Origin: 9FT-COMBO-48-23 sp963754385
GTDB lineage: Bacteria > Chloroflexota > Dehalococcoidia > GIF9 > UBA5629
Reading direction: 5' to 3'
DNA: 64,000 nucleotides
NCBI GenBank assembly: GCA_963754385.1
Contig: CAVWGE010000001.1
Coordinates: 62,001-126,000 of the forward strand
The stretch's first letter is position 1. Every line of letters starts with the position of its first letter. Positions 42,606 to 50,921 of this stretch are shown here, piece by piece. The notes below the pieces were generated by a model, which ran no database searches, had not been told where the DNA came from, and saw only the letters and a list, made by a program, of their open reading frames with translations. The position numbers were made by a program, and so were the translations under genes.

Positions 42606-44123
42606 TTATAAGGTTGCGGTCAATGTTATAATGCTGGTTTTGGCGGCACCATCGGTAAAGGTGCCCGTCTCCAGCTTTATCTCCCACTTTTTACTGAGTC
42701 CAGCACCGAGTCCAGCAATAAAGGACAGGTCAGAAGTTGTCAGGGTAACCATGTTAGCCTCAGTGGCATCCCCCGACCTCCCCGCTTTCAGGGTAACGAT
42801 ATTTTGCCCGGGAGAACTGGCTAAAGTCCAGCCATCACCACCTGTGAAGTTTGTCGCCTTTATTGATATATTTACCGGGGCGGAACTATTGTTGGTCACG
42901 GTAAAGCAGCACTCGCCATCATATAACGGGAATGTTATGGGTGGTATTGAACCGTGCGACCAGTAGGGGCTATTTCCAGAAACAAAGCCAAAGGCTATAC
43001 TAGCCGGAGCATTGGAGATGGCTGGTTCCTCACTCCCTGCGGTAGCACTTGGCTCTGGGGAGGCGTATTTGCGGACTCTAATATTATCTACTAAAACATA
43101 ACTGCTCGCAGTAAGATCTACCCCGTGGACGTGTGATACTAAATAATCTGCTGTTAGCTTTGTGTTGTCAGTACCTGAATAAGCACTGCCGCCATCAACA
43201 TATCCAGTATAAGTTGAACCCGATACGACTTCCTTAACGGTATGCCAAACATTGCCCGTAGTAGCAGGATAGGCAGTACCGAAAGGAGTCCATGATGCTC
43301 TTCCAGTAAACTTTAAATGTCCGCCGTCAGCGGCTGAGTTTTGCAAACGCCAGCAATAACCGTTTTCAAAGTTAAGACTTTGTACTCGGAAGCCAAGCTG
43401 ATGAATAATTCTCGGAGAGCTAGAGGTCGAGCCAGCGAGATAAACTGAATACTCAATAACACCATCAAGTATTTTATAGTCTGCCGTTCGTATTCTTGTG
43501 TCATAGTACGAGTTCTTGGTTTGGCTTGAATCTGGGTCGTGTCTTAAAGCACCATTGTCAATATAAACTTTATCAGTATTTTCAGGGTCAATTGTCCATT
43601 TGCTCAGGTCACCACTAAAATCGTCAAAGAAGTCAAATGTGGCATTTCCATTGCTGGCACTGCTGGCAGCGGCATTACCATAATACATATAAATTGTTGA
43701 GGCTCCTGAGGTCTTTACCTTAACCCAGATTTTTGAGGTGCCAGTGTTACTCCATGATTCTATCCAATAGTCCTGCAACGTGGTTTCATCTGCGCCGGTG
43801 AAGCGAATATCCGAACCATCAGCTTTAACATTAGCGTAAGGATTACCCATTATACTCGTAGTGAGGGTAACCAAAACCTGATAATTAGCGACGGATGTTG
43901 CTGGACTCAAGCTTATCGCTCTGCGATATGTCCAACCACTTAGCCAGCCAGGACTGGCGTAGGCAGTCTGCTGTCCAACAGAGAGGGTAACCGTGGTGTC
44001 AAAGGACAGCGTGCCAACTCCCTCTATACTCACCTGCCGGGCAGGCATAAACAGGCTGACTAAAGTCAGCACCACCACTACCGGGACAATTATCAGCAAT
44101 CTCTTAACCACTGACCTTCTCAT
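42606..44123 (-). CDS. Secreted DUF2341 protein, paralogue 2
   Basis: About 505 residues, laid out as paralogue 1: signal/anchor, DUF2341, a different concanavalin-like middle (TRIRTADYKILDGVIEYSVY, SYVLVDNIRVRKYASPEP) and the shared C-terminal beta-sandwich. The frame is open to 44234, but the start at 44123 is preferred. The added 37 codons would run through a terminator-like hairpin and have no counterpart in paralogue 1, and AGGAAAAGG lies upstream of 44123. First gene of the cluster; transcription probably reaches it through a structured 200-base leader. Confidence 0.8.
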   Translation of the reverse strand: MRRSVVKRLLIIVPVVVVLTLVSLFMPARQVSIEGVGTLSFDTTVTLSVGQQTAYASPGWLSGWTYRRAISLSPATSVANYQVLVTLTTSIMGNPYANVKADGSDIRFTGADETTLQDYWIESWSNTGTSKIWVKVKTSGASTIYMYYGNAAASSASNGNATFDFFDDFSGDLSKWTIDPENTDKVYIDNGALRHDPDSSQTKNSYYDTRIRTADYKILDGVIEYSVYLAGSTSSSPRIIHQLGFRVQSLNFENGYCWRLQNSAADGGHLKFTGRASWTPFGTAYPATTGNVWHTVKEVVSGSTYTGYVDGGSAYSGTDNTKLTADYLVSHVHGVDLTASSYVLVDNIRVRKYASPEPSATAGSEEPAISNAPASIAFGFVSGNSPYWSHGSIPPITFPLYDGECCFTVTNNSSAPVNISIKATNFTGGDGWTLASSPGQNIVTLKAGRSGDATEANMVTLTTSDLSFIAGLGAGLSKKWEIKLETGTFTDGAAKTSIITLTATL

Positions 44124-44340
44124 CGACAGGCTTACCTTTTCCTGAACGAAAAACCGACCCTTCTGGGTCGGTTTCACTACTGGCTCGGTACCAGTCACTT
44201 GACTGGTGCTTTCTCGCCTCGCAGGTTTTATCATTTCCGAACTATTTGAAGCTGATCGTCTACCTGTCCGCTCGCGCTACAGCTTGCCTTAAACTTCGCT
44301 TAAGCTCACTCAGGCGAAGCTCTTATATATTACTTTATAT
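44124..44340 (-). promoter_or_regulatory. Structured leader of the surface-protein cluster
   Basis: A TTGACA (minus strand, 44360-44365) with AATATA/GAATAT 17-18 bases on gives a start near 44330. The leader then shows a GAGCTTCGC/GCGAAGT hairpin, the palindrome ACCAGTCA/TGACTGGT (44190-44207) and the terminator-like hairpin at 44151-44174 before the ATG at 44123. The arrangement suits an attenuator or riboswitch. I could not match it to a known class. Confidence 0.45.
44151..44174 (-). terminator. Terminator-like hairpin 28 bases before a start codon
   Basis: On the minus strand AAACCGACCC, loop AGAA, GGGTCGGTTT, then a T-run continuing to TTTTTC. A ten-base-pair stem. Its position just upstream of the paralogue 2 start suggests conditional termination. 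Confidence 0.65.
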
Positions 44341-44406
44341 TCGCATAGAATCGATGGTTTGTCAATAGGTTTGCAAGAGATTTTCATTTAAGAATGATAA
44401 ACAACC

Positions 44407-44461
44407 TGGTAGCCACGAGGCTTTAGCCTCGTGGCTACGAACCCAAAGGGTCGCAACTACA
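44407..44461. repeat. Cloverleaf-type palindromic repeat, copy 6
   Basis: TAGCCACGAGG-CTTTAG-CCTCGTGGCTA forms a long single hairpin, followed by ACCC-AAA-GGGT and CTACA. The rest of 44235-44583 holds the leader, its promoter and no gene. Confidence 0.8.
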
Positions 44462-44583
44462 TGTTTAGCTGTCTACAGGACTAGTCTACTATACCATTCG
44501 GTACCTTTTGGTGATTGTATGCTGAGCTAGAGTGAGTTAAAGTTGTTGCAGGATAATCTGGAGTAGTTATGGGGAGTTTTGGC

Positions 44584-44769
44584 ATGGCGTTGCTTGGTCA
44601 TTCGAACGGCATGTTGACGGTGCGTGAGGTAGCCCGGCTCCTCAATGTGCACATTAATACGGTGCGGCGCTGGAATGGGAAGGGAGTGCTGAAGGCTTAC
44701 CGCGTCGGCCCGCGGGGCGACCGGAGATTCAGCAGGGAGGATATTGCGCTGTTCCTGGTGGAGAAGTAG
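44584..44769 (+). CDS. MerR/excisionase-type helix-turn-helix protein
   Basis: A 61-residue single-domain DNA-binding protein: MLTVREVARLLNVHINTVRR, then GVLKAYRVGPRGDRRFSRED, a winged helix of the HTH_17 type. ATG 44584 is chosen because GGGGAG lies seven bases before it; ATG 44569 and ATG 44614 are in frame. No integrase is near, so it is probably a transcription factor, divergent from the surface-protein cluster and upstream of the subtilase. Either could be its target. Confidence 0.8.
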   Translation: MALLGHSNGMLTVREVARLLNVHINTVRRWNGKGVLKAYRVGPRGDRRFSREDIALFLVEK

Positions 44770-44861
44770 CCAACCACCGACGGTCACCCGTAGGTTAGAA
44801 ACTCTAAATCCTAATATCTAAATCCTAAATAAATTCAAAGCCCAAAATACCAATACGCAAA

Positions 44862-44892
44862 CAGCCACGACCCTAAAGCCTCATGGCTATAT
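44862..44892. repeat. Decayed cloverleaf repeat and degenerate TAAATCCTA text
   Basis: A partial copy (AGCCACGACCCTAAAG, CCTCATGGCTATA) follows a degenerate TAAATCCTAA tandem stretch at 44807-44832. The 44770-44998 space shows no gene. Confidence 0.55.
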
Positions 44893-44998
44893 GTATTCAG
44901 GACTTTAATCCTGGTTCGAAGTGTGACTAAATTGCTACATCAAAACATTACCTAAAGGTGATTTAAAAAGGGGCTATGCCATGTAGACTAAGGCTGAA

Positions 44999-46030
44999 AT
45001 GTGCAGGATGAAGTTTACATGGCTATCAGTTTTCCTCCTCTTCTGCTTCTGCTTAATGCCGAGCTTCCTGCACTTTCAGTCTTTTCCGGACGGTCCTGAG
45101 ACCATGACGGGCTCTGTGGCTGTCATTGCTTCCCAAACTGAGCCTGCCAGTTATGAATCGGCAATAGCGTCTTCGAATGATGACTATTCCGGTAGGCAGT
45201 GGGCTATTCCAAAGACTGAGGTGCCTCAGGCGTGGGAGGTTACATCGGGAAAGGCCAGCGTCGTTATAGCCATCCTTGACACGGGTATCGATAAGAGGCA
45301 TGAGGACCTGGCCGGCAAGGTGGTAGCCGAGGTCAACTTTACTGATAGCCCGACCACTAATGATATATATGGGCATGGTACGCATGTCGCCGGCATTATT
45401 GCCGCTGCGGCGAATAATGGTGTCGGTATCGCCGGCGTGGCGTATGATTGTCGTTTGATGAATGTCAAAGTGGCTGATGACAGTGGTATGTTTTATGGTT
45501 CCGTGGCGGCTAAGGGTGTCAGGTGGGCGGTGGAGCATGGCGCTGATGTTATAAACATGAGCCTGTTCGGCATGCAACCGTCACAGGCCCTGGAAGAAGC
45601 AATTAACTATGCCTGGAGCAGAGGAGTTGTTGTGGTAGCTGCAGCCGGTAACGGTATAGGCACAAAGCCAGCCTATCCGGCTTATTATTCCAATTGTCTG
45701 GCTGTGGCGGCTACCGACGAGGATGACTGTGTGGCTTCGTGGTCGAGTCGTGGTGATTGGGTAGATGTGGCCGCTCCCGGCGTGGACATCTATTCCACAT
45801 TGCCTGGTGACCAGTATGGCAATAAAAGTGGCACTTCAATGGCTGCGGCTCATGTATCAGGATTGGCTGGTCTCCTTTTTGCCCTGACAAGTGATGGGAA
45901 TAGTAACGGTTTTGTCAATGACGAGGTGCGAGCAGATATCGAGGGTGGCTGTGATGCAGTTGACATCGGTGGAGTTAAAGGGCGTATCAACGCTTTTCTT
46001 GCCGTAAACAAGGCATTAGCCTCAAAATAA
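44999..46030 (+). CDS. Secreted subtilisin-like serine protease (S8)
   Basis: A 343-residue subtilase with a signal peptide (WLSVFLLFCFCLMPSFL) and a short pro-region. The catalytic triad is in VIAILDTGIDKRHE, GHGTHVAGIIAAA and GTSMAAAHVSGLAG, with the oxyanion asparagine in AAAGNG. It has no C-terminal domain. It could mature or shed the nearby surface proteins, but it may simply be a nutrient protease. TAGACT ends nine bases before ATG 44999, suggesting another leaderless start. ATG 45008 is also in frame. Confidence 0.9.
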   Translation: MCRMKFTWLSVFLLFCFCLMPSFLHFQSFPDGPETMTGSVAVIASQTEPASYESAIASSNDDYSGRQWAIPKTEVPQAWEVTSGKASVVIAILDTGIDKRHEDLAGKVVAEVNFTDSPTTNDIYGHGTHVAGIIAAAANNGVGIAGVAYDCRLMNVKVADDSGMFYGSVAAKGVRWAVEHGADVINMSLFGMQPSQALEEAINYAWSRGVVVVAAAGNGIGTKPAYPAYYSNCLAVAATDEDDCVASWSSRGDWVDVAAPGVDIYSTLPGDQYGNKSGTSMAAAHVSGLAGLLFALTSDGNSNGFVNDEVRADIEGGCDAVDIGGVKGRINAFLAVNKALASK

Positions 46031-46032
46031 CC

Positions 46033-46061
46033 TTTACAATTCAATTGCCCCAGGGTATAAT
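46033..46061 (+). promoter_or_regulatory. Leaderless promoter of cca
   Basis: TTTACA, 17 bases and a perfect TATAAT, eight bases before ATG 46070. Confidence 0.7.
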
Positions 46062-46071
46062 CTGGGGCAAT
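46044..46071. promoter_or_regulatory. Perfect inverted repeat enclosing the cca -10 box
   Basis: ATTGCCCCAG and CTGGGGCAAT, ten bases each, flank GGTATAAT. The right arm runs into the start codon. Likely an operator, or a cruciform-prone site at the transcript start. Confidence 0.6.
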
Positions 46072-47551
46072 GTCTGACCTCAATCAAGACCTGCTCGGTC
46101 TTTTGACCAAGGTATCCTCTGTTCTCACCCAGCATAACTGCCCAGCTTATGTAGTTGGTGGCTTTGTCCGCGACTGGCTGCTGGACAGGCAGACAGCAGA
46201 TATTGATATTGCAGTATGCGGCGATGCCTTGAGTATAGCTCAGGAGGTAGCCGAAGCTGTTGACGGCAGGTATGTGTTGCTGGATGAAGCTAATGGGGTG
46301 GCCAGGGTGGTTGTTGCGGATGAACAGATGCGGCATCTGGATTTCTCCTCCTTCTCAGATGCTATCCAAAACGACCTGGCACGGCGTGACTTCACCATCG
46401 ATGCCATAGCGGTGGAGCTTCAGGGTTTAATTTCGGGCTCTGGGCAGCTCATCGACCCCTTCTCCGGAGAAAGCGATTTGAAGAAGGGGCTGGTGCGGGC
46501 AGTGAGCCGGCAAGTTTTCATGGAGGATGGTGCCAGGCTGCTCCGGAGTGTCAGGTTGGCTGGTGAGCTTGGCTTCAAGATTGAGCCTGGAACCGAAACT
46601 TTAATTCGAAAAGACTGCCGAAAGGTTAAGCTGGTTCCCGGAGAGCGACTGCGGGAGGAACTGGTGAGGATACTGGCTTTGCCCGGCTGTGGTGAAATGG
46701 TACGCTATCTGGATGAGTTGGGCTTGCTTACCGAGATAATCCCTGAGTTGGAAGAGATGAAAGATGTGGAGCAGCCGAAAGAGCATTATTGGAACGTTTT
46801 TGACCATTCGGTGGAGACGGTGGCTGCTGCCGAGTTTTTGCTCCGTGAGAGCCTGTGGAAATATGGAAAAGAGGATTTGTTGAAGGTAACTCCATGGTCG
46901 GAGGAGATTAGCCGGCATTTTGATGAGGAGGTGTCCAGCGGCAGCAATCGAAGGCTGCTGCTCAAGCTGGGAGCACTTTTGCATGATATTGCCAAACCGG
47001 CTACCAAGACAGTTGATGAAACAGGCAGAACACGTTTTTTAGGCCATACTAAGCAGGGGGCAGCTATAGCCGCTGTGATTTTAGAAAGGCTGCGGTTCAG
47101 CAGCCGGGAGATAAGGTTGGTGGAGAATCTGGTTTATCATCATCTCCGTCCTGTGCAGATGTCTAACGAGGGTTTGCCTACTAGCCGGGCTATTTATCGC
47201 TATTTTCGTGATACCGAAGGCGCCGGTATCGATATTTTGTTTTTAGCCTTAGCTGATTATCTGGCTACCCATGGGCCAAAACTTGACATCGAGGAATGGC
47301 AGCAGCATAATCAGTTGATTTGTTATATAATGACCGAAAACTTGAAGCAGGAAGCTGAGGTTTTGCCGGTCAAGCTAATCAATGGGCATGATTTAATGGA
47401 TATTTTTGGCTTGAGTCCGGGGCGTCTGGTTGGAGAACTTCTGACTGAGGTGCGCGAGGCTCAGGCGGCTGGTGAATTGAGTACGCGGGAGGAGGCGATA
47501 GCTCTGGTGCGCAAGGAATTGGAGAAACGACAGTGCGGCATGGCTTGTTGA
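46070..47551 (+). CDS. cca: CCA-adding tRNA nucleotidyltransferase with HD domain
   Basis: A 493-residue class II nucleotidyltransferase. YVVGGFVRDWLLDRQTADID holds the catalytic aspartates, RRDFTIDAIAVE and the RNA-binding domains follow, and an HD domain (DHSVETV, ALLHDIAKP) lies at about 245-330. It adds or repairs tRNA CCA ends. A poly(A) polymerase cannot be excluded by sequence. Promoter and palindrome abut the ATG. It is followed 41 bases later by secDF. Confidence 0.9.
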   Translation: MSDLNQDLLGLLTKVSSVLTQHNCPAYVVGGFVRDWLLDRQTADIDIAVCGDALSIAQEVAEAVDGRYVLLDEANGVARVVVADEQMRHLDFSSFSDAIQNDLARRDFTIDAIAVELQGLISGSGQLIDPFSGESDLKKGLVRAVSRQVFMEDGARLLRSVRLAGELGFKIEPGTETLIRKDCRKVKLVPGERLREELVRILALPGCGEMVRYLDELGLLTEIIPELEEMKDVEQPKEHYWNVFDHSVETVAAAEFLLRESLWKYGKEDLLKVTPWSEEISRHFDEEVSSGSNRRLLLKLGALLHDIAKPATKTVDETGRTRFLGHTKQGAAIAAVILERLRFSSREIRLVENLVYHHLRPVQMSNEGLPTSRAIYRYFRDTEGAGIDILFLALADYLATHGPKLDIEEWQQHNQLICYIMTENLKQEAEVLPVKLINGHDLMDIFGLSPGRLVGELLTEVREAQAAGELSTREEAIALVRKELEKRQCGMAC

Positions 47552-47592
47552 GATTGTTCGACCAAATTGAATTGCCAGGAGTAGGTGGTTAG

Positions 47593-48927
47593 TTGAAAAG
47601 AGGAAATGCGCCACTTCTCATTTTCATACTGATTATTTTTGGCTTCTGCCTGTGGGTGATATTCCCGGGTAACGGAATATTCGGCAGGGACGAGTTTAAA
47701 CTGGGGCTTGACCTCAGGGGGGGCAGCCATTTAGTTTACAGCATCGACCTGACCAAGAAAGACCCGGCGCAGACAGATGCTGACGTTATCGAGGGTGTGA
47801 AAAACAAAATTGAACGGCGAGTTAATGCCTATGGCGTGACCGAGCCCATAGTTCAGACAATTCGGAACGAACGAGGCAGCTTCGTTCTTGTCCAGCTCCC
47901 CGGAGTCAAGGATATCAATGAGGCGTTGAATCTTATCGGCCAGACGGCTGAGCTTGATTTCCGGGAGCTTGTGGTTGATGAGAACGGCAATCCGGTGCTC
48001 GATGAGGGAGGCAAGGAGCAGTGGGTCATTGCCAAGGCTAAAGGGAGTGACGGCGAGGAGAGGGAGCTTGCCGGCAAGTACCTGAAGCCGAATGCCCAGG
48101 TAGCGTTAACGCCGCAGACAAATGCGCCTGAGGTGGCTTTTGAATGGAACTCGGAAGGCGCCATTCTCTTTGAGCAGATTACTCAACGCAATCTACAAAA
48201 ACCTCTGGGCATATTCTTAGACAATCAGCTTATCTCGGCGCCAAAGGTGCAAGCCGTGATTAAGGAGAAAGGGGTTATTACCGGTCTGAACCTGGAAGAA
48301 GCCAAAACACTAGCCATACAGCTAAACTCGGGCTCTCTCGATGTACCCCTGACTTTAGTTGAACGCAGAGATATCGGGGCTACCTTGGGGGAGGACTCTC
48401 TGAGGAAAAGCCTTATGGCAGGGATAATCGGGTCAGCCATGGTGGTGCTGTTCATGATTGCCTATTACCGTTTCTCCGGTTTAATGGCTTGCCTGGCGCT
48501 GGTGGTTTTCGTGGTATTGAACCTGGCTATTTTTAAGCTTATTCCCGTGGTTTTAACTCTCCCCGGTATCGCCGGTTTTATCGTATCCATAGGTATGGGG
48601 GTGGATGGCAATGTTCTTGTTGCCGAGCGTTTGAAAGAGGAGCTAAGACGCGGGCGTACTCTGGGGGCAGCGATAGAGGAAGGCTTTCGCCAGTCCTGGT
48701 CAGCTATTCTCGATGCCAACGTAACTGTATTTATCGCCTGTGCCGTCCTTTATTGGCTTGGAAATACATTCGGCAATTTTTTGGTCATAGGTTTTGCCAC
48801 CACTCTGTTCATCGGCACGGCTTTGAGTATGTTTACACAGGTTGTGGTTACCAGGACTTTTCTGCGTACATTTGTAGGGCTTGGCATGGCAAAAAGCCCG
48901 GGCGCTTATGGAGTATTGAAGCAATGA
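47593..48927 (+). CDS. secD: Protein translocase subunit SecD
   Basis: A 444-residue membrane protein assisting Sec-dependent export with proton-motive force. N-terminal helix; LGLDLRGGSHLVY (D1 motif); periplasmic P1 domain; then five C-terminal helices with GMGVDGNVLVAERLKEELRR, the D4/D5 region. It starts with TTG at 47593 with AGGTGG upstream. The TGA overlaps secF ATG (ATGA). Confidence 0.94.
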   Translation: MKRGNAPLLIFILIIFGFCLWVIFPGNGIFGRDEFKLGLDLRGGSHLVYSIDLTKKDPAQTDADVIEGVKNKIERRVNAYGVTEPIVQTIRNERGSFVLVQLPGVKDINEALNLIGQTAELDFRELVVDENGNPVLDEGGKEQWVIAKAKGSDGEERELAGKYLKPNAQVALTPQTNAPEVAFEWNSEGAILFEQITQRNLQKPLGIFLDNQLISAPKVQAVIKEKGVITGLNLEEAKTLAIQLNSGSLDVPLTLVERRDIGATLGEDSLRKSLMAGIIGSAMVVLFMIAYYRFSGLMACLALVVFVVLNLAIFKLIPVVLTLPGIAGFIVSIGMGVDGNVLVAERLKEELRRGRTLGAAIEEGFRQSWSAILDANVTVFIACAVLYWLGNTFGNFLVIGFATTLFIGTALSMFTQVVVTRTFLRTFVGLGMAKSPGAYGVLKQ

Positions 48928-49832
48928 TTGATTTGGTTGGTAAAAGAAACTGGTTTTTCCTTATCTCGGCAATAGTAATCATTCCGGGCATAATTTCACT
49001 GGCTGTTTTCGGGCTTAAGCCGGGAGTAGATTTCAGCAGCGGCACGGCTATCACCTTGCACTTTGACAAGGCAGTGGAATTAAGCCAGTTACGTCAGCAA
49101 CTAATCGATTTGGGTTACGACCAGGCTGTTGTTCAGCCTGCTGGGGAAGGCGATTTCTTCCTTCGTCTCCCGGAGATATCCGCTGAAGAAACCACAAAGC
49201 TAAAAGAAAGTCTGGAGACGGGGCTAGATACTACGATTACAATCAGCAGCCTTTACAGCGTTTCGCCGGTTGTAGCCAGGGGGACGGTGCGTAACACTAT
49301 AATCGCTGTTGTGGTGGCTTCGATAGGCATTTTACTCTATATTTCCTGGGCATTCCGCAAGATGCCCAATCCGTTCCGTTGGGGCACCTGCGCCGTTATT
49401 GCCCTGATACACGACTTGGTGGTGGTTATTGCCGTTTTCTCCATTCTGGGCTGGGCAGCCGGTGTGGAGGTCGATGCCTTGTTTGTTACCGGCGTGTTAG
49501 CGGTTGTCGGCGTCAGTGTGAATAACATCGTGGTTGTTTTTGACCGCATTAGAGAGAATATGAAGCGAGGTGTGAGTCACGACTTTGAAGTGGTAGTAAA
49601 TTACGGTATTGTCGAGTCCCTGGGGCGCTCTTTAAATACAGGGCTGGCTACTATTTTCGTTATATTGGCGCTCTACCTGCTCGGTGGAACAACTACGCAT
49701 ACCTTGGTGTTGGCGCTTCTAATCGGCATCGCTACCGGAATCTATTCTTCCCTGTGCATTGCCGGGCAGCTTTTGGTAGTTTGGGAAAAAGGCCTGACTT
49801 CTCGGCGAAAGGCAGCACCGAGTCCCGCCTGA
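48924..49832 (+). CDS. secF: Protein translocase subunit SecF
   Basis: A 302-residue partner of SecD with six membrane segments: FGLKPGVDFSSGTAI (first motif), FRWGTCAVIALIHDLVVVIA and VSVNNIVVVFDRIRENMKRG. The frame is open further upstream inside secD, but ATG 48924 overlaps the secD stop and homology begins there. Full length. Confidence 0.94.
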   Translation: MIDLVGKRNWFFLISAIVIIPGIISLAVFGLKPGVDFSSGTAITLHFDKAVELSQLRQQLIDLGYDQAVVQPAGEGDFFLRLPEISAEETTKLKESLETGLDTTITISSLYSVSPVVARGTVRNTIIAVVVASIGILLYISWAFRKMPNPFRWGTCAVIALIHDLVVVIAVFSILGWAAGVEVDALFVTGVLAVVGVSVNNIVVVFDRIRENMKRGVSHDFEVVVNYGIVESLGRSLNTGLATIFVILALYLLGGTTTHTLVLALLIGIATGIYSSLCIAGQLLVVWEKGLTSRRKAAPSPA

Positions 49833-49840
49833 AGTGGAAT

Positions 49841-49883
49841 CGCTGTGAGGCTTTAGCCCCGTCGAGCCGGCTCAAAGGCTACA
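49841..49883. repeat. Decayed cloverleaf repeat fragment
   Basis: GTGAGGCTTTAGCCCC, then GAGCCGGCTC and GGCTACA: one hairpin and the right outer arm survive, between the secF and deacetylase stops. Confidence 0.5.
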
Positions 49884-50921
49884 TCAAGACTCTATCTGGT
49901 GGATGTCCTTAGCCATTTTTATGAAGTTATTGAAGTTTGCCGGCTTTGTTCCTGCCTCTTGTTTGCCCAAAGGGTCGGAGATTTGAGGGTTTCCCTGAAG
50001 GGCATCGAGCGTGGCGGCTATAGACAGAGCCAATGCCTCAAGGTTGTAGCCGCCTTCCAGGGTAAAGACCATGCGTCCTTGACACAACATGTCTGCCAGG
50101 GTCTTTATGATTTTTACCAGGCGGGCGAAGCCGGAGACGCTAACCTGCATTAGAGCCAGGCTGTCAGCCCAGTGGGCATCATAGCCGGCGGAGACCAGGA
50201 TTAGCTGCGGCTCGAAGTGCTTAGCCACCGGTGCCAGTATGTCCTCGAAGACTGCCTGGTATTCGTCATCTCCCCAGCCGGCCAGCAGGGGCACGTTGAC
50301 AGTAAAGCCTTCTCCATCTCTGGCTCCAGTCTCATCGATGCTGCCGGTTCCCGGGTAAAATGGGTATTCGTGAGTGGAGAAATAGAGGACGTGCGGGTCG
50401 GTGTAGAAGGTGTCCTGTGTGCCGTTGCCGTGGTGGACATCGAAATCGACGATAAGTATTCTTTTGATGTCGAAGTTGGCCAGGGCATACTTGGCAGCTA
50501 TGGCAATATTATTGAATATACAGAAGCCCATGGCTTGCCAGCATGTGGCGTGATGTCCCGGTGGTCTGACTAAAGCGAAGGCGCTGTTAACCTGTCTGTT
50601 CATCACCGCATCGACCGCTGTCAAAGCGCCACCGGCAGCGTGGACAGCCGCATTGTATGAGCCGGGCGATGTCACGGTATCAGAGTCAAGCCAGCCGCCG
50701 CCTCTTTCCGCTTGACTTCGGATTCGGGAGATATATTCGGGGGCATGCACCGTTGCCAATTCGTCAATCGTGGCGGCGCGTGGCGATAGTAAGATGAGCT
50801 TGTCTTTCAGATGGTTCTCCTCGAGATGGGACATGGTGGCTACCAGTCTCTGGGTATTTTCGACATGTGTCCCGGTATCATGCTCGAGATAGACTGGGTC
50901 GTAAATCAAGCCGACTGTCAT
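49884..50921 (-). CDS. Histone deacetylase family hydrolase (class II-like)
   Basis: A 345-residue zinc deacetylase or acetylpolyamine amidohydrolase. VRPPGHHATCWQAMGFC carries the charge-relay histidines, ILIVDFDVHHGNGTQDTF the zinc ligands, and SAGYDAHWADSL another zinc aspartate. The C-terminal GGYNLEALA tyrosine completes the active site. Cytoplasmic. The bacterial substrate could be an acetylated polyamine, small molecule or protein lysine. It stands alone. Confidence 0.9.
   Translation of the reverse strand: MTVGLIYDPVYLEHDTGTHVENTQRLVATMSHLEENHLKDKLILLSPRAATIDELATVHAPEYISRIRSQAERGGGWLDSDTVTSPGSYNAAVHAAGGALTAVDAVMNRQVNSAFALVRPPGHHATCWQAMGFCIFNNIAIAAKYALANFDIKRILIVDFDVHHGNGTQDTFYTDPHVLYFSTHEYPFYPGTGSIDETGARDGEGFTVNVPLLAGWGDDEYQAVFEDILAPVAKHFEPQLILVSAGYDAHWADSLALMQVSVSGFARLVKIIKTLADMLCQGRMVFTLEGGYNLEALALSIAATLDALQGNPQISDPLGKQEAGTKPANFNNFIKMAKDIHQIES

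Noticed and set aside
42606..44234. Longer start for DUF2341 paralogue 2 at 44234
   Set aside because: The added residues would be encoded by the terminator hairpin, resemble no signal peptide and are missing from paralogue 1.
44124..44240. Known c-di-GMP class I riboswitch
   Set aside because: GGCGAGAAAGC loosely recalls part of the consensus, but the GGGCAAACC and GGGUUACC elements are not found in the right order.
44800..44840. TAAATCCTAA tandem-like text as a CRISPR or telomere-like array
   Set aside because: The units are irregular, there are no unique spacers and no cas gene in the window. It looks like decayed low-complexity sequence.
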